From positions 1 through 6,327 of the forward strand of contig JAFDAE010000152.1 in assembly GCA_019314005.1 (NCBI GenBank): 6,327 nucleotides of DNA. The letters run 5' to 3'. The first letter of the stretch is position 1. The number at the start of each line of letters is the position of its first letter. Shown here piece by piece: positions 1-6,053 of this stretch. This DNA is from Deltaproteobacteria bacterium (GTDB taxonomy: Bacteria; Desulfobacterota; Desulfobacteria; C00003060; C00003106). The position numbers and the translations under genes are program-made. Under the pieces are notes generated by a model that saw only the letters and a program-made list of their open reading frames with translations, was not told where the DNA came from and ran no database searches.

Positions 1-309
1 CACTACGATTTTTATAAAATATGTCTTCAAGACCAGTCAATCCTAAAAGCGCTTGCCGAAAACGACAAACTGGAGCTGTTCTATTTTGTCCTCTACATTG
101 TTACCCATGAGCTCATCCATATTGTGCGGTTTGGAAAATTCCTGCAAAACTTTGAAGCATCGGATGAAGAAAAGGTTATAGAAGAATCGAGGGTTCATGA
201 GAAGACACACGAGATATTAAAGAATGTTACCAATGTTGCTGTGGAGCCGGTGTTTGAGTTTTACAGGGCGTGGAGAGAGCCGTTAGATGATTTGAAGGAT
301 GTATTATAA
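1..309 (+). CDS. C-terminal part of an unidentified HExxH-motif protein (5' end outside window)
   Basis: The frame is open from the first base, so the gene begins upstream; an internal GTG at 124 is not needed as a start. The visible 102 residues carry THELIH at about residues 35-40, a HExxH motif typical of zinc metallopeptidases, preceded by a hydrophobic helix (LFYFVLYIV, about 26-34). About 20 residues later comes an acidic helix with EESRVHEKTHE (about 61-71), which could supply a third metal ligand (Glu or His). The C-terminus is charged and helical. No signal peptide or further domain can be judged because the N-terminus is missing. The stop codon TAA (307-309) lies one base before the ATG of the mpl-like gene, so the two are probably co-transcribed. 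I do not recognise the family. Peptidase activity is only a suggestion, since HExxH also occurs in non-proteolytic metal proteins. Confidence 0.75.
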   Translation, partial: HYDFYKICLQDQSILKALAENDKLELFYFVLYIVTHELIHIVRFGKFLQNFEASDEEKVIEESRVHEKTHEILKNVTNVAVEPVFEFYRAWREPLDDLKDVL

Positions 310-310
310 C

Positions 311-1567
311 ATGAAAATGATTGAGAAAACGAGAGACACTGCGAGTCTTCCCCAATCCATCCATCTTATTGCTGTTTGCGGCACAGGGATGGGCGCCCTT
401 GCCGGTATGTTCAAGGATGCCGGATTTCAGGTAAGCGGGTCAGATCATCGGGTATACCCCCCAATGAGTACCTTTCTTGAAGGGCAGGGGATAAAAATTA
501 TGGAAGGTTTCCAGCCGGAGAACCTCTCACATTCCCCCGATCTTGTTGTCGTGGGGAACGCGGTATCCCGAGACAATCCCGAGATTGTCAGGATGTTTGA
601 AATGGACCTGCCGTACCTATCTTTTCCCCAAGCCTTGAACCAGTTTTTCGTTCAGGACAAGAAGTTATTGGTAGTGGCGGGGACCCATGGCAAGACCACC
701 ACGGCATCCCTGCTGGCATGGATCGTGGAATCGGCAGGACTCGATCCGGGTTTTATGATCGGCGGTATTCTCAAGAATTTTGGTCGTAATTATAAGACAG
801 GGAGTGGTCCTTATTTTATCGTGGAAGGGGATGAGGCTTGCAATCATTATCCTACTGTCATGGATCTGATACGGGAAGGGTCATGTCGTACCGTGACGTA
901 TGGGTTAAACGAAAGCGCTGAATGGTGTATCAAAGACCTGTTATTTGAGCCGCCCTGGGCGCAATTCACTGTTATGAGGCATGAGGAATCATTTGGGCGT
1001 TTCAGAGCGCCCCTTATGGGAAACCACAACCTCTTAAACGCGCTATCCGTGATTGCCGTGGCACACGATATTGGACTGTCCATTCAGCAGATAGCAGAGG
1101 GGCTGGAGACATTTGAAGGTGTAAAACGGAGACAGGAGATACGCGGAGAAAAGCGCGGGGTTACCGTGATCGATGATTTCGCTCACCATCCGACCGCGGT
1201 AAAGGAGACCATCGGGGCCGTTAGTGCGTTCTATCCCAACAAGAGGCTTGTCGCCGTGTTTGAACCGCGTAGCAATTCGAGCCGGAGGAATATATTTCAA
1301 AGAGAATATTCAGATTCATTTGATAGTGCGGATTTGGTTTGCGTCCGAAAGCCAACCTTGTTGGAAAAGATCCCCGTGGATGAGCGTTTTTCTTCTGAAC
1401 GCCTTGCAGCGGATCTCGAGTCTCGCGGAATAGATGCCCACTATTTTCCTGATACCGATGCCATTATTGAGTTCTTAGAAAAGAATCTCCGTAGTGATGA
1501 CATTGTGCTTATCATGTCTAACGGCGGTTTTGACAACATCCACGAACGACTCCTTGCCACATTATAA
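311..1567 (+). CDS. mpl: Mpl-type UDP-MurNAc:murein tripeptide ligase with a large internal deletion, probably inactive
   Basis: The protein resembles Mpl (EC 6.3.2.45), which joins recycled L-Ala-D-Glu-meso-DAP to UDP-MurNAc in the cytoplasm. Numbered from ATG 311 it has GTGMG (24-28), SGSD (42-45), the ATP loop GTHGKTTT (124-131), EGDE (172-175), GNHNLLNALS (237-246), RRQEIRGE (273-280), DDFAHHPTA (288-296), EPRSNS (318-323) and a C-terminal MSNGGF (402-407). It is 418 residues, whereas E. coli Mpl is 457. The shortfall is local: EGDE is followed at once by ACNHYPTV, where the family normally continues with YDTAFFDK, the EFDHAD motif and a long helix before reaching this point. The magnesium-ligand DHxD motif shared by Mur ligases is therefore absent, although the frame is intact on both sides. 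Loss of activity is inferred. The start is uncertain: ATG 299 is in frame but overlaps the GAAGGA Shine-Dalgarno-like stretch (294-299) and the upstream gene; ATG 311 has that site 11 bases upstream; ATG 317 is also possible. Confidence 0.85.
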   Translation: MKMIEKTRDTASLPQSIHLIAVCGTGMGALAGMFKDAGFQVSGSDHRVYPPMSTFLEGQGIKIMEGFQPENLSHSPDLVVVGNAVSRDNPEIVRMFEMDLPYLSFPQALNQFFVQDKKLLVVAGTHGKTTTASLLAWIVESAGLDPGFMIGGILKNFGRNYKTGSGPYFIVEGDEACNHYPTVMDLIREGSCRTVTYGLNESAEWCIKDLLFEPPWAQFTVMRHEESFGRFRAPLMGNHNLLNALSVIAVAHDIGLSIQQIAEGLETFEGVKRRQEIRGEKRGVTVIDDFAHHPTAVKETIGAVSAFYPNKRLVAVFEPRSNSSRRNIFQREYSDSFDSADLVCVRKPTLLEKIPVDERFSSERLAADLESRGIDAHYFPDTDAIIEFLEKNLRSDDIVLIMSNGGFDNIHERLLATL

Positions 1568-1608
1568 CCTTGTTTGGTTAATCTCTTCTCAGTCAACGTA
1601 TCTCCCTT

Positions 1609-1648
1609 TTGTCATTCATAAAATTGTGCTATAGTTTTATGCTATATA
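1609..1648 (+). promoter_or_regulatory. Candidate sigma-70 promoter (extended -10) for the solute cluster
   Basis: TTGTCA (1609-1614, 5 of 6 to TTGACA) is followed 15 bases later by TATAGT (1630-1635, 5 of 6 to TATAAT). A TGC triplet directly before the -10 box (1627-1629) makes it an extended -10, which would offset the short spacer. A second TGC-TATATA (1640-1648) repeats the -10 pattern slightly downstream and could be an alternative. The 140-base gap between the mpl-like gene and the glycosyltransferase is the only clear transcriptional break before the cluster, which fits a promoter here. No convincing terminator with a T run was found for the upstream genes. Confidence 0.5.
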
Positions 1649-1707
1649 GGTATTAATCCTTTGCGATGAACTATTCCACCATACAAAACTGAGAGGAAGG
1701 GTATTCT

Positions 1708-2973
1708 ATGTATCATACAGCGTTAAGACCATACGCATTAAAAAGACTGGAAGAGGTTGGAAGTGCTGACATACTTATAGGGATTCCGTCTTATAATAAT
1801 GAACAGACCATTGCTCATGTTGTGCAGATGGTCTCACACGGGCTGGATAAGTATTTCAAGGATCACAAGAATGTTATTATGATCGCGGACGGGGGCTCAA
1901 CAGACGATACACGGGATGTGGTTAAAGAGTTTCAACTGAAACCGTGGCAGGAAAAAATGCTTTCGATCTACAGAGGTCCGAGCGGCAAGGGAACAGCCTT
2001 TCGTTCCATTTTTGAGGCAGCCGTAATGCTGGACGTCAAGGCGTGCGTTGTTGTGGATTCGGATATCCGGAGCATAACATCGGACTGGGTTCACTATCTT
2101 CTCCAGCCTGTTTTGGAGAAGGGGTATCAGTATGTCACGCCTGTTTATTGCCGTCATAAATATGATGGCACCATAACCAACAATGTTGTCTATAACTTAA
2201 CCCGGGCTTTGTACGGAAAACGGATTCGCCAGCCGATAGGTGGAGACTTTGCTTTTTCCAAAGACGTGGCCGCGTATTATATCAACCAGACAGTCTGGGA
2301 TACTGAGATAGCCCGGTTCGGGATCGATATCTGGATGACGACCCAGGCAATAGTACAGGGATTCAAGATCTGCCAGGCAAACCTGGGGGTCAAAATACAC
2401 GATGCCAAGGACCCTGCCGTCCACCTGGGCCCCATGTTTCGCCAGGTGGTATGGACTATGTTCCATCTTATGGAACAGAATGAACCGTGTTGGAAAGAGA
2501 TAAAAAAGAGCACTCCTGTAAAGATATTTGGCGCGGAAGGCTGTTCAGAACCCGAAGAAATCAAGGTCGATCTGGATAAGCTGATTTACAACTTTAAGAT
2601 CGGGTTCAAACAATTTCGGCCTTTTTGGAAAGACATATTTGCCCCTGCGAGTTACAATGATATTAAAAAGGCCGCTAAAATGGATGCAAATGACTTTACC
2701 ATACCTACTGAAACATGGGTACGCATCTTGTATGAGCTTGCAGCGACATTCCACTATTGGCCGATGAATCGGAATAAATTGATCGACCTCGTGACGCCGC
2801 TTTATAATGCCAGGGTTGCCTCTTTTGTTCGGGAGACGCTGGATATGAATTCTTTCGAGGCTGAAAAGGTAGTAGAAAAGCAGGCCGAGGTATTTGAAGA
2901 TCAAAAAGGGTATCTCATAAAGATGTGGGACAGGAAAAGAAAGAAATTTGAAAAGATGAGTGAGAAAATATAG
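1708..2973 (+). CDS. GT-A glycosyltransferase, mannosylglycerate/glucosylglycerate synthase-like (GT2/GT78 type)
   Basis: This 421-residue cytoplasmic enzyme has a GT-A fold at its N-terminus: IGIPSYNNE (24-32), IADGGSTDD (59-67), a GKG donor-loop motif (93-95), the metal-binding DSD (117-119) and QPIGGDFAF (175-183), then GIDIW (205-209). Candidate metal-ligand histidines are H231 and H239. The GKG, DxDI, QPxGG and GID sequence and the C-terminal helical part with LYNARVASF (365-373) resemble Rhodothermus mannosylglycerate synthase (GT78) and glucosylglycerate synthase. It sits 3 bases before a glycosyl-3-phosphoglycerate phosphatase and upstream of gpgS. Three roles are possible: single-step synthesis of glucosylglycerate (Ggs) or mannosylglycerate (MGS), or mannosyl transfer to glucosyl-3-phosphoglycerate or glucosylglycerate (MggA/MggS), as in the mannosylglucosylglycerate pathway of Petrotoga. 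The sequence alone does not decide the donor. The start has a strong purine-rich ribosome site (GAGAGGAAGGG, 1691-1701). The C-terminus is rich in Lys and Glu. No membrane segment is visible. Confidence 0.8.
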   Translation: MYHTALRPYALKRLEEVGSADILIGIPSYNNEQTIAHVVQMVSHGLDKYFKDHKNVIMIADGGSTDDTRDVVKEFQLKPWQEKMLSIYRGPSGKGTAFRSIFEAAVMLDVKACVVVDSDIRSITSDWVHYLLQPVLEKGYQYVTPVYCRHKYDGTITNNVVYNLTRALYGKRIRQPIGGDFAFSKDVAAYYINQTVWDTEIARFGIDIWMTTQAIVQGFKICQANLGVKIHDAKDPAVHLGPMFRQVVWTMFHLMEQNEPCWKEIKKSTPVKIFGAEGCSEPEEIKVDLDKLIYNFKIGFKQFRPFWKDIFAPASYNDIKKAAKMDANDFTIPTETWVRILYELAATFHYWPMNRNKLIDLVTPLYNARVASFVRETLDMNSFEAEKVVEKQAEVFEDQKGYLIKMWDRKRKKFEKMSEKI

Positions 2974-2976
2974 GGA

Positions 2977-3801
2977 ATGTTTAACAACCCCTTGTATATT
3001 ATTTTTTCGGATCTGGACGGAACTCTCCTTGATCATGATACGTATGAGTATACGGATGCCGCAGAGGCCCTGGAATATATCAAGCGTGAGAAAATACCCC
3101 TTGTCCTCTGTTCACGCAAAACAAGACCTGAGATAGAATATTACAGGACAAGACTTGGTTTGGAAGACCCATTTATTTCCGAAAATCGCGCGGATATTTT
3201 CATCAGCAAAGGGACACAGGATATCGATGATGTCCCTTTTGTGGAGTATGAGGGCTACAAGGTAATAGAATTAGGCGTACCGTACAACAGAATCAAGTCG
3301 TGTTTTGCAGAGATCAAGGCTGAGACCGGTCTTAAGATTTTAGGATTTTCCGAGATGTCAGTGGCACAGGTGGTGGAGTTTACCGGGCTGAGTCACGATG
3401 CCGCGAAGTTGGCACACATGCGTGATTATTCCGAACCATTTCTCTTCATGGAAGAGGAAAGCAGGCTTGAAGTGCTGGAAAGGGCTGTGCATAAGAAAGG
3501 GTTGAAGATCACTAAGGGTGGTCGATTTTACCATTTGATCGGGGACAATGACAAGGGGAAGGCTTTACGTATAGTCAGAAAGTTGTATGAACAAGAGGGG
3601 AGATCTCTCATATCGATCGGGCTGGGGGATAGCCTAAATGATCTGCCTATGCTTGAAAATGTGGACATCCCCGTCTTAGTGCAAAAGAAAACAGGAGAGT
3701 ACGAGCCCTGGACCGGAAACAAAAAGATTGTCTTTGCCCCGGGGGTTGGTCCAAAAGGCTGGAATAGAGCGGTGCTTGAGATTTTTAGGATTGAAGAGTG
3801 A
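2977..3801 (+). CDS. Mannosyl/glucosyl-3-phosphoglycerate phosphatase (HAD-IIB, MpgP/GpgP family)
   Basis: The 274-residue protein follows the Thermus MpgP pattern in order: the nucleophile motif SDLDGTLL (11-18, Asp12 nucleophile and Asp14 acid/base), LCSRKT (44-49, motif II Ser46), a cap region with GFSEMS and EFTGLSHDAAKLAHMRDYSEP (about 123-154), GGRFYHL (181-187), the motif III lysine in DKGKA (192-196) and GLGDSLNDLPML (215-226, metal-binding Asp218 and Asp222). It should hydrolyse the phosphate from glucosyl- or mannosyl-3-phosphoglycerate, the second step after GpgS; with gpgS next to it, glucosyl-3-phosphoglycerate is the likeliest substrate. Its ATG lies 3 bases after the upstream stop, which points to translational coupling; no good separate ribosome site is visible. 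One oddity: the ENGG that usually follows PFIV/S is ENRA (69-72). The last residues and the stop codon are encoded by the heptamer repeat that follows. Confidence 0.9.
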   Translation: MFNNPLYIIFSDLDGTLLDHDTYEYTDAAEALEYIKREKIPLVLCSRKTRPEIEYYRTRLGLEDPFISENRADIFISKGTQDIDDVPFVEYEGYKVIELGVPYNRIKSCFAEIKAETGLKILGFSEMSVAQVVEFTGLSHDAAKLAHMRDYSEPFLFMEEESRLEVLERAVHKKGLKITKGGRFYHLIGDNDKGKALRIVRKLYEQEGRSLISIGLGDSLNDLPMLENVDIPVLVQKKTGEYEPWTGNKKIVFAPGVGPKGWNRAVLEIFRIEE

Positions 3802-3869
3802 CGATTGAAGAGTGAAGATTTGTGGTAGACTACTCAATCTTCAATCGTCAATCTTCAATCGTCAATCGA
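3790..3869 (+). repeat. Heptamer-built inverted repeat, copy A (upstream of gpgS)
   Basis: The left arm is tandem heptamers ATTGAAG, AGTGACG, ATTGAAG, AGTGAAG, ATTTGTG (3790-3824). A small perfect palindrome GTAG-A-CTAC (3825-3833) forms the centre. The right arm is the reverse-complement heptamers CAATCTT, CAATCGT, CAATCTT, CAATCGT, CAATCGA (3835-3869). The 31-base arms on either side of the centre (3790-3820 and 3836-3866) pair at about 26 of 31 positions, so the RNA could form a long imperfect hairpin. No T run follows, so this is not a typical intrinsic terminator. The left arm overlaps the end of the phosphatase gene, whose TGA stop (3799-3801) is in the second heptamer. The gpgS ribosome site starts a few bases after the right arm. 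The strand is given relative to the core TGGTAGACTRCTCAAT. Confidence 0.85.
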
Positions 3870-3884
3870 CTGAGGAGGTAACCC

Positions 3885-5090
3885 ATGAGTGACTTTTTTC
3901 AGAATGGCGTTATAACTACGTTGCATCGATTAAATTGGACAAATAAGGACCTGTTGGAAAAAGAATTGGTAAGGCATGCGAAATACAGACCAATAGCTCT
4001 TGTATTGCCGACCTTGTTTTCAGAGCTGGAGGGACCGGCGCTTAAAGACATTGTTGATAAATTAAAGGAGGTCCCGTACCTGAAGCAGATCGTGGTTACC
4101 CTTGGCGTTGCTGATGCTGAGCAGTTTAAGGAGACAAAACATTTTTTTTCCGAGCTCCCCCAAGAGACCGTTATAATCTGGAACGATGGCCCCAGGATAG
4201 AGGGCCTGCATGACGTGTTATACAAGGAGTTCTGTTGCTGGGAAAAGGGAAAGGGACTTGCGGCATGGATGGCCTACGGGTATATTCTTGCTTCGGGAAA
4301 GTGTGACATCATAGCCCTTCATGACTGTGATATACTGAGTTATGATACCGAAATGCTGGCGCGACTCTGTTATCCTATTGCGAGTCCCCAGTTCAACTAT
4401 GAGTTCTGCAAAGGGTATTATACCCGCGTGACAGATCGTATGTACGGGAGAGCAACCCGGCTCTTTGTGACACCATTGATTCGTGCCTTAGAGGTAATGA
4501 TAGGTCGGACTCCTTTCGTGGCCTATCTTGACAGCTTTAGGTATCCTTTGGCCGGAGAGTTCGCCATGATGGCTGATCTCGCATGGAGGTACAGTATCCC
4601 GAGTGATTGGGGCCTTGAAGTCGGCGTTTTAGCGGAAGTCTATCGCAACTGCTCTCTTGATGCTATTTGTCAGGCCGATCTTGCTGATAATTATGAACAC
4701 AAGCATCAGATCTTGTCTGCCGACGATGCCTCCAAGGGGCTTATGAAGATGACAGTCGATATCGCAGCGAGTCTGTTTCGTACGATGGCCACTGAGGGCG
4801 CGGTCTTTTCTGAAGGCCTCTTCAACACCTTACGTACTGTCTATCTTAGATATGCGCGTGATGCTGTAAGACGTTATAATGCAGACGCTATCATAAACTC
4901 GTTAGAGTTTGAGCGCCATGAGGAAGGACTGGCAGTGGAGGCTTTTGCCGAGAGCATCAAAATAGCAGGGGCACAGATATTGGAGGACCCTTTAGGGATT
5001 CCTCTCATTCCGAGTTGGGGGCGGGTGCTTTCAGCAATACCGGAAGTTTTTGACATTATGTTGGATGCTGTGAATAAAGATAATGAGTAA
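3885..5090 (+). CDS. gpgS: Glucosyl-3-phosphoglycerate synthase (GpgS, GT81)
   Basis: The enzyme transfers glucose from an NDP-glucose to D-3-phosphoglycerate, giving glucosyl-3-phosphoglycerate, the first step of glucosylglycerate synthesis (EC 2.4.1.266). The 401 residues match the bacterial/archaeal GpgS type known from Persephonella and Methanococcoides: N-terminal DFFQNGVITTLH (3-14), ALVLPTLFSELEGPAL (38-53), WNDGPR (99-104), KGKG (121-124), the metal-binding ALHDCDIL (144-151), NYEFCKGYYTRVTDR (171-185), RLFVTPLIRAL (192-202), SFRYPLAGEFAM (217-228), DWGLEVGVL (241-249) and DNYEHKHQ (268-275, with candidate metal-ligand histidines). It is full length. The start is well supported by a perfect AGGAGGT (3873-3879) five bases before ATG. 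The gene is flanked by two related heptamer repeat elements. With the neighbouring phosphatase it completes a two-step glucosylglycerate route. Confidence 0.93.
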   Translation: MSDFFQNGVITTLHRLNWTNKDLLEKELVRHAKYRPIALVLPTLFSELEGPALKDIVDKLKEVPYLKQIVVTLGVADAEQFKETKHFFSELPQETVIIWNDGPRIEGLHDVLYKEFCCWEKGKGLAAWMAYGYILASGKCDIIALHDCDILSYDTEMLARLCYPIASPQFNYEFCKGYYTRVTDRMYGRATRLFVTPLIRALEVMIGRTPFVAYLDSFRYPLAGEFAMMADLAWRYSIPSDWGLEVGVLAEVYRNCSLDAICQADLADNYEHKHQILSADDASKGLMKMTVDIAASLFRTMATEGAVFSEGLFNTLRTVYLRYARDAVRRYNADAIINSLEFERHEEGLAVEAFAESIKIAGAQILEDPLGIPLIPSWGRVLSAIPEVFDIMLDAVNKDNE

Positions 5091-5092
5091 GG

Positions 5093-5193
5093 ATTGTCGA
5101 TTGAAGAATGAAGATTGAAGAATGACTATTGACGATTGAAGATTGGTGGTAGACTGCTCAATAGTTAATCTTCAATCTTCAATCGTCAATGGA
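5093..5193 (+). repeat. Heptamer-built inverted repeat, copy B (downstream of gpgS)
   Basis: The left arm has eight heptamer units from 5093 to 5148: ATTGTCG, ATTGAAG, AATGAAG, ATTGAAG, AATGACT, ATTGACG, ATTGAAG, ATTGGTG. The centre is GTAGACTGC (5149-5157), matching the centre of copy A with one change. The right arm runs CAATAGT, TAATCTT, CAATCTT, CAATCGT, CAATGGA (5159-5193). The left arm is three units longer than in copy A. Copies A and B share the core TGGTAGACTRCTCAAT in the same orientation, so they form a direct pair around gpgS while each is itself an inverted repeat. The element begins two bases after the gpgS stop and ends beside the ribosome site of the response regulator gene. 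Confidence 0.85.
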
Positions 5194-5195
5194 TT

Positions 5196-5212
5196 GAGGG
5201 ATTGAGCAATTG
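5196..5212 (+). promoter_or_regulatory. Ribosome binding site and TTG start of the response regulator
   Basis: GAGGG (5196-5200) lies nine bases before TTG at 5210. An in-frame TGA at 5195-5197 rules out any start further upstream, and there is no ATG or GTG before the conserved receiver strand FIVIVDDE, so TTG 5210 is the likely start. The site directly abuts the right arm of repeat copy B. Confidence 0.65.
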
Positions 5213-5893
5213 GGGAACAGATTTATAGTCATAGTTGATGACGAACCTGATATCGTCGAGCTTGTATCGCTGCACCTTGAGAAAGCAGGTTTTAGCGTTA
5301 AGGGCTTCGGAGAAGCGGAGGCCCTTTTTACATTCCTTAATTCACGGGTGCCGGAGTTGCTAATCTTGGATCTGATGTTGCCGGATACGGATGGCATTGA
5401 AATTTGCAAAAAGCTCAAGATGAACGATGAATTTTCAGCAATACCTATCATTATGCTGACGGCGAGAGGTGATGAAACCGACAAGGTGTTGGGGTTAGAG
5501 TTGGGCGCGGATGACTATGTGACAAAACCTTTTTCACCGAGAGAATTGGTCGCCAGGGTGAAGGCGGTTTTGCGCAGAAAGGCCCAGAAGGAACCGGCCG
5601 GAAAAATTGCCATAGGCGATATGGTTGTACTTGACCCGGACAGATACGAGGTCACTGTTGAGGGTGAAAAAGTAGCATTGACTTCGACTGAATTCAAAAT
5701 ATTGCAATTCCTCTCGTCGCATAAAGGATGGGTGTTTTCGAGAGAGCAGATTCTCGATCATCTCTGGGGACATGAAAAGACGGTCTTAGACAGGACTGTG
5801 GATGTACATATCAGGAACCTCAGAGAAAAATTAGGCAAGGCTGCTTCTTTGATCAAAAATATCCGTGGCGTGGGGTATAAATTGGAAGAATGA
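5210..5893 (+). CDS. OmpR/PhoB-family response regulator
   Basis: The 227-residue protein is a cytoplasmic transcription factor with a complete receiver domain (about 4-122) and a winged-helix DNA-binding domain (about 132-226). The receiver has acidic D10/D11, the phosphoacceptor D54 in LILDLMLPD, T84 in MLTAR and K106 in YVTKPFSP. The output domain shows the usual TSTEFKILQFLSSHKGWVFSR start and the recognition helix RTVDVHIRNLREKLG (195-209), ending IRGVGYKLEE. All activation residues are present, so it should be functional. The overall look, and the kinase after it, are PhoB-like, but phosphate control cannot be shown from sequence, so no symbol is given. It begins with TTG. The partner kinase gene is 160 bases away, unusually far for such a pair, because palindromic repeats occupy the gap. 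Regulation of the upstream solute genes is possible but only suggested by adjacency. Confidence 0.95.
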   Translation: MGNRFIVIVDDEPDIVELVSLHLEKAGFSVKGFGEAEALFTFLNSRVPELLILDLMLPDTDGIEICKKLKMNDEFSAIPIIMLTARGDETDKVLGLELGADDYVTKPFSPRELVARVKAVLRRKAQKEPAGKIAIGDMVVLDPDRYEVTVEGEKVALTSTEFKILQFLSSHKGWVFSREQILDHLWGHEKTVLDRTVDVHIRNLREKLGKAASLIKNIRGVGYKLEE

Positions 5894-5929
5894 GGAGACA
5901 GCTTCAAAACGTCCTCGTTTGCCCAATCT

Positions 5930-5968
5930 CCCGCCCGCCTCGCCTGAGCGAGAGCGATGGCGGGCAGG
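5930..5968. repeat. GC-rich REP-like hairpin
   Basis: Arms 5930-5939 and 5959-5968 pair at 9 of 10 positions, with the perfect block GCCCGCC/GGCGGGC. The stem continues with TCGC (5940-5943) against GCGA (5954-5957) past one bulged T, leaving a loop of about ten bases. It is much richer in GC than its surroundings. No T run follows, so I call it a REP-like palindrome rather than a terminator. It lies 37 bases after the response regulator stop. Confidence 0.7.
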
Positions 5969-5981
5969 CTGCGTCATGCTC

Positions 5982-6028
5982 AGATTCTAATCCTCGAAAT
6001 ACTTCAAGTATTCCTGTGGTTAGAATCT
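5982..6028. repeat. Nested palindrome between regulator and kinase
   Basis: An outer perfect pair AGATTCTAA (5982-5990) and TTAGAATCT (6020-6028) encloses an inner perfect pair AATACTT (5998-6004) and AAGTATT (6006-6012) around a single C. The seven-base stretches between them pair poorly, so the whole is a 47-base cruciform or RNA hairpin with an internal bulge. It ends 25 bases before the kinase start. It may be a mobile palindrome, a structured 5' leader or an mRNA-stability element; the sequence does not tell which. Confidence 0.7.
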
Positions 6029-6053
6029 TCGCTTTCCTTGACCTTGGACAAAA

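Noticed and set aside
299..310. ATG at 299 as the start of the mpl-like gene
   Set aside because: It overlaps the upstream coding region and the likely Shine-Dalgarno stretch itself, and has no ribosome site of its own; ATG 311 fits better.
1565..1580. Small hairpin TAACC-TTGTTT-GGTTA as a terminator for the mpl-like gene
   Set aside because: Only five base pairs, it includes the stop codon and has no T run after it.
2545..3036. 163-codon open frame on the minus strand
   Set aside because: It lies opposite the clearly coding glycosyltransferase and phosphatase genes and shows no recognisable domain; it is a shadow frame.
3790..3869. CRISPR-like array from the regular short repeats
   Set aside because: The units are seven bases with no spacers, and they reverse orientation at a central core, so this is a tandem/inverted repeat and not CRISPR.
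3899..4225. 108-codon open frame on the minus strand
   Set aside because: It is fully antisense to gpgS, where the + frame has conserved motifs throughout; no family features are seen.
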